Shown here piece by piece: positions 1 through 7,454 of a stretch of DNA of 18,312 bases (position 1 is the first letter of the stretch; each line of letters starts with the position of its first letter). The notes under the pieces are model-generated. The model saw nothing but the letters and a program-made list of their open reading frames with translations, searched no databases and had not been told where the DNA came from. The DNA comes from Sulfurovum sp. (GTDB lineage Bacteria > Campylobacterota > Campylobacteria > Campylobacterales > Sulfurovaceae). The DNA lies in assembly GCA_015663065.1 (NCBI GenBank), contig DQSX01000084.1:1-18312 (forward strand). The letters run 5' to 3'. The translations under genes and the position numbers were made by a program.

Positions 1-96
1 AAAGAGTATGATTATTTAGGTTTGGTAGTAATACTTGAAGTGTATCAGGGTAAATGGTATGTGGTAGGTCTGCTCAGAGATAGATGGACGATATAA
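1..96 (+). CDS. C-terminal end of an unidentified protein (partial, cut by window edge)
   Basis: The first frame is open from base 1 to a TAA at 94-96 and gives a 31-residue tail ending GKWYVVGLLRDRWTI. The alternation of hydrophobic and polar residues (LGLVVILEVYQGKWYVV) looks like two beta strands joined by a turn, as at the end of a small periplasmic or NTF2-like domain, but this is only an impression. The stop lies 20 bases before the next start, and no promoter or terminator is obvious between them, so it may share a transcript with the metallophosphatase gene. I do not recognise the family. Confidence 0.6.
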   Translation, partial: KEYDYLGLVVILEVYQGKWYVVGLLRDRWTI

Positions 97-116
97 GTTC
101 AATTATAGGATAAGAA

Positions 117-1709
117 ATGAAAAAACATATTAAGATAGCATCTGTTTTGAGTTTTGTATTTGCATCAGTGATCATCGTAGAGGCTAAGACGATCAGTATT
201 ATGGGAACAGCGGATCTTCAGGGAATCATGACTCCTTTTGTGCAGAAGTTCGATCTCAATAAAGATGGGGAAAAAGAGGAAGTAGAGATGGGCGGGATCG
301 CCCATATCGCTACAGCACTTAAGAGTCTCAAAGCGAAAAATCCAAGCGCTGTAATTGTTTCAGCGGGTGACGATTTGATGAACAGGTTCTTTCATGTCTA
401 TAAAGGAAAAGCGATCTTCTCTTTGATGTCAGATGCGGGGTATGAACTTTATGCGTTGGGGAACCATGAGTTTGATAAAGGCAGTGATACACTTGCCGAT
501 GCCTTGGATGAAGCTTCGTTCACTACGATATGCAGTGACTTAAATGTTTCAGACTCCAAACTCAAAGAGAAGTGTGAACCCTATGTCATTCGAGAGATAG
601 ACGGGGTTCGTGTAGGATTTTTCTCGTTGATGACAGAGAACCTTCTGATGGTAACCAGTGAAAAAAAGGTCAAGTTCCTCTCTGACAATGTTACGACTGC
701 CAAACAAATGGTCAAACTGCTTAAAGATAAAGGTGTACATGTGATCGTACTGATCTCTCATATCGGCTATAAAGCTGATGTAGCATTGGCAAAACAGGTC
801 AAAGGTATAGACCTGATTTTTGGAGGACACTCGCATCACTATGTCAAAAAGATGGGGCATGTAGGTAAGACATCCATTGTCAATGGTGGTGAGCAGGGGA
901 CACAGATCGTTAAGGTCGATATACCGCTGGATGATGAACTGAAGGTCCTGCATAAAGAGATGAGCATGATGATGATACCGGTGAATACTGCGGCGTATCC
1001 TGCTGACAAAGAGGTAGCAAAAAGAGTTGAAGCGTATGTATCAAAATTCCCTAAAGCCATTGTACTTGGCAAAACAAAGAAAGCATGGAACCTTGGTTCA
1101 GATGCTGTACGTAAAGGTGAATCGACTGCAGCAAACCTTGTTAATGACCTGATGAGAAAAAAGTTTAATGTCGATATCGTCCTCAATAATGCAGGGGCCT
1201 TCAGGGGCAAAAAGATCTATCCCAAAGGCGATATTACTGATGAAATGCTTAAGTCGATAGATGAGTTTGGTAACTATGCGATTATCCTAAAGCTTAAAGG
1301 GAAATACCTTAAACCAATACTGGAGAGAAGTGCAGCAGAGTACGGTGAAGGAGGGTTACTGCATGCATCCGGCTTGAAATACCGTATCGTTCTGCCCAAA
1401 GTAAGACAGAAGATCAAAGATAACATCATCATAAGGGAAGGTAAGAGGGTTGAAGATATCAAGGTGCTTTCAGAAGAAAAATGGGTCGATGTGGACCCTG
1501 AAAAAACATACCGTATTGCAAGCAATGCTTTTATTGTTGAGAATGGAGGAGATGGGTACTTCTGGTTTAAAAAGTATGGTAAGGGTTTTGAGAACACATA
1601 TGCGACGTTCTATTCCATTATGGCAGAGGTTATTGAAAAAAGAGGCGTACTCTCACCAAAAGAGAAAGATGGCCGTTTAACAATAATTCATAATACAAAA
1701 GGGCAATAG
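117..1709 (+). CDS. Periplasmic 5'-nucleotidase / UshA-type metallophosphatase
   Basis: This 530-residue protein has a signal peptide (about residues 1-23, cleavage after VEA), so it should act in the periplasm. The N-terminal half is a calcineurin-like metallophosphoesterase domain. Its metal-binding motifs are TADLQG (D33), SAGDD, GNHEFD (N116, H117), SHIGYKAD (H215) and GGHSHH (H238, H240). The C-terminal half is a 5'-nucleotidase substrate-binding domain with NAGAFRG and, near the end, NGGDGYFWF. Proteins of this family hydrolyse nucleotides, nucleotide sugars or other phosphate esters with two metal ions; the substrate here cannot be read from the sequence. The first motif normally reads D-x-H, but here it reads D-L-Q, so one usual metal or transition-state histidine is replaced. 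The start is supported by AGGA at 107-110, six bases upstream. The length is normal for the family. Confidence 0.9.
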   Translation: MKKHIKIASVLSFVFASVIIVEAKTISIMGTADLQGIMTPFVQKFDLNKDGEKEEVEMGGIAHIATALKSLKAKNPSAVIVSAGDDLMNRFFHVYKGKAIFSLMSDAGYELYALGNHEFDKGSDTLADALDEASFTTICSDLNVSDSKLKEKCEPYVIREIDGVRVGFFSLMTENLLMVTSEKKVKFLSDNVTTAKQMVKLLKDKGVHVIVLISHIGYKADVALAKQVKGIDLIFGGHSHHYVKKMGHVGKTSIVNGGEQGTQIVKVDIPLDDELKVLHKEMSMMMIPVNTAAYPADKEVAKRVEAYVSKFPKAIVLGKTKKAWNLGSDAVRKGESTAANLVNDLMRKKFNVDIVLNNAGAFRGKKIYPKGDITDEMLKSIDEFGNYAIILKLKGKYLKPILERSAAEYGEGGLLHASGLKYRIVLPKVRQKIKDNIIIREGKRVEDIKVLSEEKWVDVDPEKTYRIASNAFIVENGGDGYFWFKKYGKGFENTYATFYSIMAEVIEKRGVLSPKEKDGRLTIIHNTKGQ

Positions 1710-1741
1710 TATGAAAAAGAGTGTACTTGTTGCAGATACTT

Positions 1742-1747
1742 TATAAT
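1742..1747 (+). promoter_or_regulatory. Possible -10 box (TATAAT) upstream of the secreted-protein gene
   Basis: A perfect TATAAT lies in the 100-base gap between the metallophosphatase and the next gene, but no good -35 box stands 16-18 bases upstream. Another candidate -10, TACAAT, lies at 1768-1773. One of them may start the transcript for the secreted protein and the radical SAM gene. Confidence 0.35.
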
Positions 1748-1809
1748 GGGCATGATAATACTTATGATACAATTAGAATGAAAAAAGTTGATTATTAAGG
1801 AAAGGCCCA

Positions 1810-2844
1810 ATGGTGAAGAATCTTTTTTTGTTTGCAAGTCTGCTCTCTATACTCTCTGCAAGTACAACTCAAAAGAAGTTTGATGTTGAAACAGCTTTGG
1901 TGCTTTTTGATATTTCGGGTTTTGCAAAACTTACCGATGATGTGAACATTAGCATTAAAGGCGAAGGACAACTTCGTTTTAAAGAGTGGGGTGCTGTAGC
2001 ACTGATAGAAGAAGATTATGAAGAAGTGACGTCAGGTGTACTCAATGATATACATAAAGTGCAGCTCTGTGAAAAACTTGAAAACAGAGAACGTTTTGAT
2101 GTGGACTTTGACACAAAAAAAATACTTGAACGTCCTATGCCAAAAGGGAATTCTAGAGACAATATTCTTAAAGGTTTGCAAAAAACAGGGCAAGAGACAA
2201 TTGCCGGGTATACCTGTGATGTATGGGAAGCAGAAGGCGTTAAAAAATGTATTTACAAAGGAATCCCGCTTCTTGTAGAGCATTATGTACTTGGTGCGTA
2301 TTATCAGAAAAAAGCAACAGCTGTGAATTTAGATATGAAACCGACACCGTCTAACTGTCAGCTTCCCAATTTCCCTGTAGAAAAATTTTCACTTTTTAAA
2401 ACCAATATAAAAACAAAAATAGTGAAGCTTCCTAACGAATTTTCTGAGCTTATTCGGCATATCTTAAAAGAGATGCAAAAAGATCAGTGGATTGAAGATG
2501 ATCTGACGGTACAGCAAAAACGTATTTTACTGGATATGCTGGGAGAAAATATTTTTCAAAAACAGAAAAAACTATTGCCAGAAGTACTAGAGTCTATGAA
2601 AAAAGCGCGTGTCTGTCTTCAGCAGGCTGAAGATGAAAAAAAAGCCAATGTATGTATTTTGCCCGTCATCGTGTTAAAAGCAGCATTGACGAAAGACAAA
2701 CAAAATATTATAGAAAAGTGGAGTGGCAAAGAGAAAACGAAAGTATTGGATCAATTTGATGAAAATATCTTTTTACTTGAATCTAAAATGAAATGTATTA
2801 GAAGCTCTCTCAATATTTCTGACCTCTCACGCTGTATGAAATAG
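1810..2844 (+). CDS. Secreted protein of unknown function with eight cysteines
   Basis: This 344-residue protein begins with a signal peptide (MVKNLFLFASLLSILSAS) and is probably periplasmic. I do not recognise a named family with confidence. The segment around residues 125-165 (GQETIAGYTCDVWE, then a KKCIYKGIPLLVEH stretch) resembles the pattern in periplasmic DUF4412-like proteins, where a Cys-Asp-x-Trp turn is followed by a beta strand. The C-terminal 150 residues are rich in Lys and Glu and look helical. After the signal peptide there are eight cysteines spread along the chain, an even number compatible with disulfide bonds. The start is supported by AAGGAAAGG at 1797-1805. The next gene, a radical SAM enzyme, starts four bases after the stop, so the two are almost certainly co-translated and may work together. 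Confidence 0.75.
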   Translation: MVKNLFLFASLLSILSASTTQKKFDVETALVLFDISGFAKLTDDVNISIKGEGQLRFKEWGAVALIEEDYEEVTSGVLNDIHKVQLCEKLENRERFDVDFDTKKILERPMPKGNSRDNILKGLQKTGQETIAGYTCDVWEAEGVKKCIYKGIPLLVEHYVLGAYYQKKATAVNLDMKPTPSNCQLPNFPVEKFSLFKTNIKTKIVKLPNEFSELIRHILKEMQKDQWIEDDLTVQQKRILLDMLGENIFQKQKKLLPEVLESMKKARVCLQQAEDEKKANVCILPVIVLKAALTKDKQNIIEKWSGKEKTKVLDQFDENIFLLESKMKCIRSSLNISDLSRCMK

Positions 2845-2848
2845 AGCA

Positions 2849-3724
2849 GTGAAATTTTACCGTACCTACATAGAGATCACCAATGTCTGTGGTCTCTCAT
2901 GCTCTTTTTGTCCTACGAAAGAGTTACCTGTTCAGCAGATGGATCTTGTTTTTTTTGAGTCCATCATCAAACAGTTAAAGCCTTATACCAAAGAGATAGT
3001 CTGTCACGTACTGGGTGATCCCCTGACGCAGTCAAATCTTCATGACTATCTTGATATCATACATAAATACAGTCTTAAAGCCATGCTTACTACTTCAGGC
3101 TACTTCCTTAAAAAACATACTTACGATACACTTTTTCATCCCTGTGTTAAGCAGATCAATATTTCACTGAACAGTTTCAATAAAAATGATACTTCCTTGA
3201 CCCTTGATCAGTATATGACACCGGTTCTTTCTTTGTGTAAAGCAAAATTGGATCAGGAGGCAGATCTTTTTGTCAATCTTCGTGTTTGGAATCTCGATGA
3301 GATGATGTCTGAGCGTACCTTCAATGAAACACTTTTTTCAAAACTCTCAAATGCATTTGATGTAAAACTGGACATGGAGTCTATATATCATGAAAAACCA
3401 AAGTCCATACGCCTTGACTCTAAGATCCTTGTACATTTCGATAACTATTTTGAATGGCCCTCTTTGAAGAATGAAAATTATGGAGATGGTACCTGTCAGG
3501 GCTTACAGTCACATATTGCTATTTTGGCTTCAGGTAAAGTGGTGCCTTGCTGTCTGGATTGTGACGGGATTATAGCACTTGGTGACTTGCATGATGAATC
3601 TCTTGATGCTATTCTTGGAAATGAACGAACTGTGGCGATGTTAGAAGGATTTAAAGAGGGTATCGCAGTGGAAGAATTGTGTCAGAAGTGTAGTTATAAA
3701 GAGAGGTTCAAACCCACTCTTTAG
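2849..3724 (+). CDS. Radical SAM enzyme with C-terminal SPASM-like domain
   Basis: This 291-residue protein carries the radical SAM cluster motif C14-GLS-C18-SF-C21 close to its N-terminus, which binds a [4Fe-4S] cluster and S-adenosylmethionine. The C-terminal part (about residues 215-281) holds further cysteines in the order CQG, VPCCLDCDG and CQKC. This is typical of a SPASM/twitch domain that binds extra iron-sulfur clusters. Family members modify peptides or proteins, or make cofactors; the substrate here is unknown. The start is a GTG, four bases after the preceding stop and without a strong ribosome binding site, which suggests translational coupling. It must lie near here because the cluster motif is only 13 residues downstream. 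No small precursor-peptide gene is visible next to it, so a peptide-modifying role is not supported directly. Confidence 0.85.
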   Translation: MKFYRTYIEITNVCGLSCSFCPTKELPVQQMDLVFFESIIKQLKPYTKEIVCHVLGDPLTQSNLHDYLDIIHKYSLKAMLTTSGYFLKKHTYDTLFHPCVKQINISLNSFNKNDTSLTLDQYMTPVLSLCKAKLDQEADLFVNLRVWNLDEMMSERTFNETLFSKLSNAFDVKLDMESIYHEKPKSIRLDSKILVHFDNYFEWPSLKNENYGDGTCQGLQSHIAILASGKVVPCCLDCDGIIALGDLHDESLDAILGNERTVAMLEGFKEGIAVEELCQKCSYKERFKPTL

Positions 3725-3777
3725 GAACCTCAAACTTGTTTGAAAAACAAGATAGCCCGAAACAAGTTTCGGTTTCC
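3724..3777. terminator. Imperfect stem-loop between convergent genes
   Basis: Bases 3724-3741 and 3760-3777 form a near-perfect 18-base inverted repeat (arms GGAACCTCAAACTTGTTT and AAACAAGTTTCGGTTTCC). It starts at the last base of the radical SAM stop codon and ends 18 bases before the SYLF-gene stop. Shorter alternative hairpins share the CTTGTT/AACAAG element. There is no clear U-run on either side, so it may act as a bidirectional terminator or only as an mRNA 3'-end stabiliser. Confidence 0.5.
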
Positions 3778-3794
3778 TGGAGAGAGCTTAATAA

Positions 3795-4340
3795 TTACTC
3801 AGGGTTGAATTTACTGAACTTCGTACCTTCAAATGTCAGGTTGTACATTAAACCTTTTGCTCCAAATGCAAAAGCATAGATGGGTTTCTCAAATGAGATG
3901 GAACTGATGTTTTTTCCTGCACCCCATTTTGCCACGGCAATAGAACCGTCTACTCCAGCTTCCCATCCGTTACTTCTCATGAAATTGTCCAAAACATCTT
4001 TGTCTTTAAATGCAAAAATATAAGAAGTCTTCTGTAACCCTAGTTGAAAACCGAATGATGCAGAAGTGATCTTGTAGTAGGCAGTTGTATTTCCGTCTAC
4101 TCTTACTGCACCTTCACCATATTGTCCGCCAATACCAAAACCGCCTTTGACCACGGAAGGGAAGACCAGTACTGCATAGGCTTTTTCCAAAAACTCTGCT
4201 GCTCCCTTCTCTTTTTTAAACTCTTTGAGTGCTACATCGACTTTTGCATCGATGACAGGGGCAGCTTCTGCCATGGCATATGAACTGAAAGCTATGGTAA
4301 GTGCTGCGATCAGGCCTAGAAAAGTTAATTTTTTTGTCAT
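3795..4340 (-). CDS. Secreted SYLF-domain (Ysc84-type) lipid-binding protein
   Basis: This 181-residue protein has a signal peptide (about residues 1-24, cleavage after AMA) and then a single SYLF/Ysc84 domain that fills the rest. Typical features are the AYAVLVFPSVVKGGFGIGGQYGEGAV segment region near residues 55-80, TSASFGFQLGLQ in the middle, and IYAFAFGAKGLMYNLTFEG at the C-terminus. In eukaryotes SYLF domains bind phosphoinositides and actin. Bacterial members are small periplasmic or outer-membrane-associated proteins of uncertain function, often seen among stress-induced proteins. The start follows GAGGAA about seven bases upstream on the - strand. Its promoter lies in an inverted repeat shared with the divergent HTH gene, so the two genes are probably co-regulated. 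Confidence 0.88.
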   Translation of the reverse strand: MTKKLTFLGLIAALTIAFSSYAMAEAAPVIDAKVDVALKEFKKEKGAAEFLEKAYAVLVFPSVVKGGFGIGGQYGEGAVRVDGNTTAYYKITSASFGFQLGLQKTSYIFAFKDKDVLDNFMRSNGWEAGVDGSIAVAKWGAGKNISSISFEKPIYAFAFGAKGLMYNLTFEGTKFSKFNPE

Positions 4341-4369
4341 TATAAATTCCTCGTATGTTAATTTTTACT

Positions 4370-4402
4370 ATTATACACAAAAATAAAGCATTTGTGTATA
4401 AT
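4370..4402. promoter_or_regulatory. Divergent promoters inside a perfect 12-bp inverted repeat
   Basis: ATTATACACAAA (4370-4381) and TTTGTGTATAAT (4391-4402) are exact reverse complements separated by nine bases. Each arm holds a TATAAT -10 box: 4397-4402 for the + strand HTH gene and 4370-4375, read on the - strand, for the SYLF gene. The expected -35 region of each promoter falls in the -10 arm of the other, so a protein bound to the palindrome could block both. The + strand transcript would have a leader of about 23 bases, and the - strand one of about the same length. Confidence 0.7.
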
Positions 4403-4431
4403 AATGAGAGAAACCTCATTTAGGAGTAGAA

Positions 4432-4719
4432 ATGGAAAGAATGACGATCAAAGCGTATGCGGTAAAAAACAAATTGAGCATATTTAATGTGATGAAGATG
4501 GTCAAGTCGGGGAAAGTGAAATCTGAAGTCTTTCAGGAAAAAGGCAGAGAAGTCACGTATATTTTGTATGATGAAGAGAGTGAAAAAGAGATAAGGGAGC
4601 AGATAGTACCTATAGAAAAAAAACAGGATCTACAGATGGCTGAAGCGTTTAATATGCTTAAGAGAGAGGTACAGGCATTACGTGCAGAAGTGGAGTTGCT
4701 TAAGAAGAAAATTATTTAA
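4432..4719 (+). CDS. Small helix-turn-helix / coiled-coil protein, putative DNA-binding regulator
   Basis: This 95-residue protein is mainly charged. Residues 4-30 (TIKAYAVKNKLSIFNVMKM, then VKSGKVKSE) have the pattern of an excisionase- or MerR-like helix-turn-helix: a helix, a turn after KLS, a second helix, and a GKVKS wing. The last 30 residues (AEAFNMLKREVQALRAEVEL) show leucines and other aliphatic residues with heptad spacing, as in a dimerising coiled coil. This fits a dimeric DNA-binding protein, although no exact family is recognised. AGGAG at 4422-4426, five bases before the ATG, supports the start; a second ATG three codons later is possible. It stands 28 bases before the deacetylase gene and probably shares its transcript. 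The palindrome at 4370-4402 is a natural candidate for its operator (inference). Confidence 0.75.
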   Translation: MERMTIKAYAVKNKLSIFNVMKMVKSGKVKSEVFQEKGREVTYILYDEESEKEIREQIVPIEKKQDLQMAEAFNMLKREVQALRAEVELLKKKII

Positions 4720-4747
4720 AAAAAGAAAATGCTTTAAAGGAGTAGAG

Positions 4748-5680
4748 ATGCAAGAAAATACGATGAAGGTAGCGTATATAACAGATGATATTTATTTGGC
4801 ACATGATACCGGCATGGGGCACCCGGAATCCAAAGATCGCTTGATCGTGATCAACAGTGCAATTGACCCGATCAAAGAGCTCTTGGTACTGAAGTCTCCT
4901 ATCGCTGTATCGGAGACCTTGCTTGAAAGCATACACACACCGGAACATGTAGAAAGTGTTTATGAAGCTTCTCAGTACGGTAGAGCCATAGATGCAGATA
5001 CTATTTGTTCTGAAGCTTCTTACGGTGCTGCACTTAAAGCGGTGGGAGCAGGGATAGTAGCTGTAGATGGTATAAAAGCAGGGGAGTTTGAGAGGGCTTT
5101 CTGTGCAGTAAGACCTCCCGGTCATCATGCCAGACCTGCACAGGCTATGGGTTTTTGTCTTTTTAACAACATTGCCATTGCAGCACGTTATGCACAAAGT
5201 ATAGGTTATGAAAAAGTGATGATCATAGACTTCGATGTACACCACGGAAATGGAACACAGGATGCCTTTTACGCAGATGACTCTGTCTTTTACTTCTCTT
5301 CCCATCAGGCATTTGCCTACCCGGGGACCGGTATGGAAAAAGAACGGGGTATTGGCAGCGGAGAGGGATATACTGCCAATTTTCTAATGATGCCCGACAG
5401 CGGAGATGATGAAGTACTTGATATTTATGAAAATGATCTTCCTGTTTATGTAGATCGTTTTGATCCTGATATTATCTTGGTTTCTGCAGGGTATGACCTG
5501 CACGAGAGTGATCCTCTGGCACAGATGAATGTAACGACTGAAGGAGTGAGGAGAATTGTACGTTTGATCTTGGATGTTAAAAAAGGTATTCCAGGTATAT
5601 TTTTTCTTGAAGGCGGTTATGATGTGAATGCTTTGGGAGAAAATGTAAGAGTTACTTTAGAGGAGATGCTGGAACAGTAA
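4748..5680 (+). CDS. Histone deacetylase family (acetylpolyamine amidohydrolase-type) Zn hydrolase
   Basis: This 310-residue protein has the complete arginase/deacetylase fold signature. It contains RPPGHHA (H126, H127, the charge-relay pair), GFCLFNNIAIAA, DFDVHHGNGTQ (zinc ligands D163 and H165), SAGYDLHESDPL (D250, third zinc ligand) and LEGGYD with Y291 in the place of the catalytic tyrosine. All residues needed for zinc-dependent deacetylation are present. Bacterial relatives remove acetyl groups from polyamines, acetoin-pathway proteins (AcuC) or lysine side chains; class II-like sequences are common in Proteobacteria. The open frame extends upstream to 4682, but AAGGAG at 4737-4742, five bases before the ATG at 4748, marks the start used here. 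It lies directly downstream of the HTH gene, likely in the same operon. Confidence 0.92.
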   Translation: MQENTMKVAYITDDIYLAHDTGMGHPESKDRLIVINSAIDPIKELLVLKSPIAVSETLLESIHTPEHVESVYEASQYGRAIDADTICSEASYGAALKAVGAGIVAVDGIKAGEFERAFCAVRPPGHHARPAQAMGFCLFNNIAIAARYAQSIGYEKVMIIDFDVHHGNGTQDAFYADDSVFYFSSHQAFAYPGTGMEKERGIGSGEGYTANFLMMPDSGDDEVLDIYENDLPVYVDRFDPDIILVSAGYDLHESDPLAQMNVTTEGVRRIVRLILDVKKGIPGIFFLEGGYDVNALGENVRVTLEEMLEQ

Positions 5681-5714
5681 GATAATAAAATGATTTTTTT
5701 CAATAATTTATACT

Positions 5715-5720
5715 TATTAT
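5715..5720 (+). promoter_or_regulatory. Weak candidate -10 box for the RND operon
   Basis: The 67-base gap before the RND gene is very A+T-rich and contains TATTAT here and TAGAAT at 5736-5741. No convincing -35 box is visible. One of these may direct transcription of the two RND genes, since no terminator clearly follows the deacetylase gene either. Confidence 0.3.
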
Positions 5721-5747
5721 TATGAATTATTTGGATAGAATAAATGA

Positions 5748-7454
5748 ATGGAAGCTTATAAAATAAAAAATATTGCAGGGCAGTTAGCCAAATCTTTCCT
5801 AAGTAATCCGCTTACACCGGTATTGGCTGTGGCAATTTTACTTCTGGGATATATATCGCTTGAAGTCATGCCACGGGAAGAAGATCCGCAGATAGAAGTG
5901 AGTGGTGGTTCTGTGATCGTTGCTATTCCCGGAGCTACACCAAGTGAGATCAACAATGTGGTCATCAAACCTCTTGAGAGACGTATACGGGAAATAAAAG
6001 GTGTTGAGCATGTTTACAGCACCGCTATGAATAATTTTGGTATGGTCAATGTACAGTATTATATAGGTGAGAACAGGGAGTCTTCCAACCTGAAACTTTA
6101 TGATAAAGTGATGCAGAATATGGATCAACTCCCCGCAGGCACCATGCCGCCATTGGTAAAACCTTTCGATATAGATATAGATATCCCCATCCTAACAGTA
6201 GCTTTTTATAAAATAGATAACACACCCAATAGACCAGAAGAGATCTCTAAACTCTATAAGCTTATACGGGACCTTCAGCAAAATATCAACGCATTGGATA
6301 ATGTGTCAAAAACAACGCTTAAAGGGGTTAAACGACCACAATTCAATGTCCTGATAGACTTGCACAAACTCTCCGGATACCATCTCTCTTTGGGACAGGT
6401 TGCCAAAGCGATCAAATCTATCTCAAGCAATGCACCGCAAATAGATACAGTGTCTGGCTCAGGAAAACTCGTGGTATTTGGTGTTAAAAATGCCATTGAT
6501 GATATAGATGACCTTAAAGAGCTGATCGTTGCGCAGTATATGGGTTCTCCTATCTATTTGAAAAATATTGCAAAAGTGGAATATCATTTTGATATACAGA
6601 ACTACCGTACAGCTTTTATTACCTATCAGGAAGGTCAGAAAGAGGCAGAATATACAGAAAATGAGAAAAAAGAGCAGGAGGAAAAAGGGCTTGTTTTTCG
6701 TGATGCCGGTCATCAGATCACTATGACCGTCTCCAAGCTAAAAGGTACCAATGCGGTGCATATAGCAGAAGCGGCTATAGAAGAGATACAAGCTGCAAAA
6801 AAAGAGTTGTTGGATCATGGTATCGGTTTCATAGTTACCAGAAATTATGGAGAGAGAGCCAATGAAGCGGTTAATGAACTGGTGCATCACCTTGTAATCA
6901 CTATTTTTATTATTGCACTGATATTGATCCCTTTTCTGGGGTGGCGTGAGTCTCTTGTTGTGACCATTGCCGTACCAATGATTCTGGCAACGACACTGTT
7001 TATTGCACTGATGACCGATCAGACCATTAACCGTATTACACTCTTTGCATTTCTTCTGAGTCTGGGACTCATAGTTGATGATGCCATTATTGTGATAGAG
7101 AACATACACAGACGTCTACATCTCAAAGAGTCCGAAGGTCTCGAGTTTGATGAAATTATCATACAGGCAACCGATGAGATAGGACCCTCTACAAACATTG
7201 CGACCATTGCCATTATGCTGACGATGATACCTATGGCTTTTGTCGGGGGGATGATGGGGCAGTTTATGAAACCTATTCCCCTGAATGTACCGGTGGCTTT
7301 GGCTGTGTCTCTTTTTGTAGCCTATGTTTTTGCACCTTACCTTGCACGAAAGTTTATCAAGTTTGAAAAACATGAGAGTCATGAAGCAGATGTGCCCGAA
7401 AAAGTCAAAGAGCTAAGCGAAGAGTTGGATGTTAAAGAGGAGGGCAGACAATAA
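5748..7454 (+). CDS. RND efflux transporter, N-terminal half (TM1-TM6 and first porter domain)
   Basis: This 568-residue protein corresponds to the first half of an AcrB-type RND pump, normally a single chain of about 1030-1150 residues. It has an N-terminal membrane helix (about 23-40) and a large periplasmic porter region (RREEDPQIE-like start MPREEDPQIEV, IPGATPSEINNVV, LERRIREIKGVEHV). Five further membrane helices lie at about 382-398, 403-422, 428-450, 484-503 and 510-530. The TM4 aspartate pair for proton transfer is present in GLIVDDAIIVIEN (D444, D445). The chain ends with a charged tail of about 30 residues and a stop in the cytoplasmic linker where the intact family continues into TM7. 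The ATG at 5748 has only a weak upstream purine stretch (GGA). Substrate unknown. It overlaps the second half by one base. Confidence 0.88.
   Translation: MEAYKIKNIAGQLAKSFLSNPLTPVLAVAILLLGYISLEVMPREEDPQIEVSGGSVIVAIPGATPSEINNVVIKPLERRIREIKGVEHVYSTAMNNFGMVNVQYYIGENRESSNLKLYDKVMQNMDQLPAGTMPPLVKPFDIDIDIPILTVAFYKIDNTPNRPEEISKLYKLIRDLQQNINALDNVSKTTLKGVKRPQFNVLIDLHKLSGYHLSLGQVAKAIKSISSNAPQIDTVSGSGKLVVFGVKNAIDDIDDLKELIVAQYMGSPIYLKNIAKVEYHFDIQNYRTAFITYQEGQKEAEYTENEKKEQEEKGLVFRDAGHQITMTVSKLKGTNAVHIAEAAIEEIQAAKKELLDHGIGFIVTRNYGERANEAVNELVHHLVITIFIIALILIPFLGWRESLVVTIAVPMILATTLFIALMTDQTINRITLFAFLLSLGLIVDDAIIVIENIHRRLHLKESEGLEFDEIIIQATDEIGPSTNIATIAIMLTMIPMAFVGGMMGQFMKPIPLNVPVALAVSLFVAYVFAPYLARKFIKFEKHESHEADVPEKVKELSEELDVKEEGRQ

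Noticed and set aside
1711..1746. Very short open frame (MKKSVLVADTL) directly after the metallophosphatase stop
   Set aside because: Only 11 codons, no convincing ribosome binding site, and it overlaps a better explained TATAAT; nothing supports a gene or a gene remnant.
2849..3724. RiPP cluster built around the radical SAM enzyme
   Set aside because: No short precursor-peptide gene, exporter or peptidase lies next to it; the neighbour is a 344-residue secreted protein.
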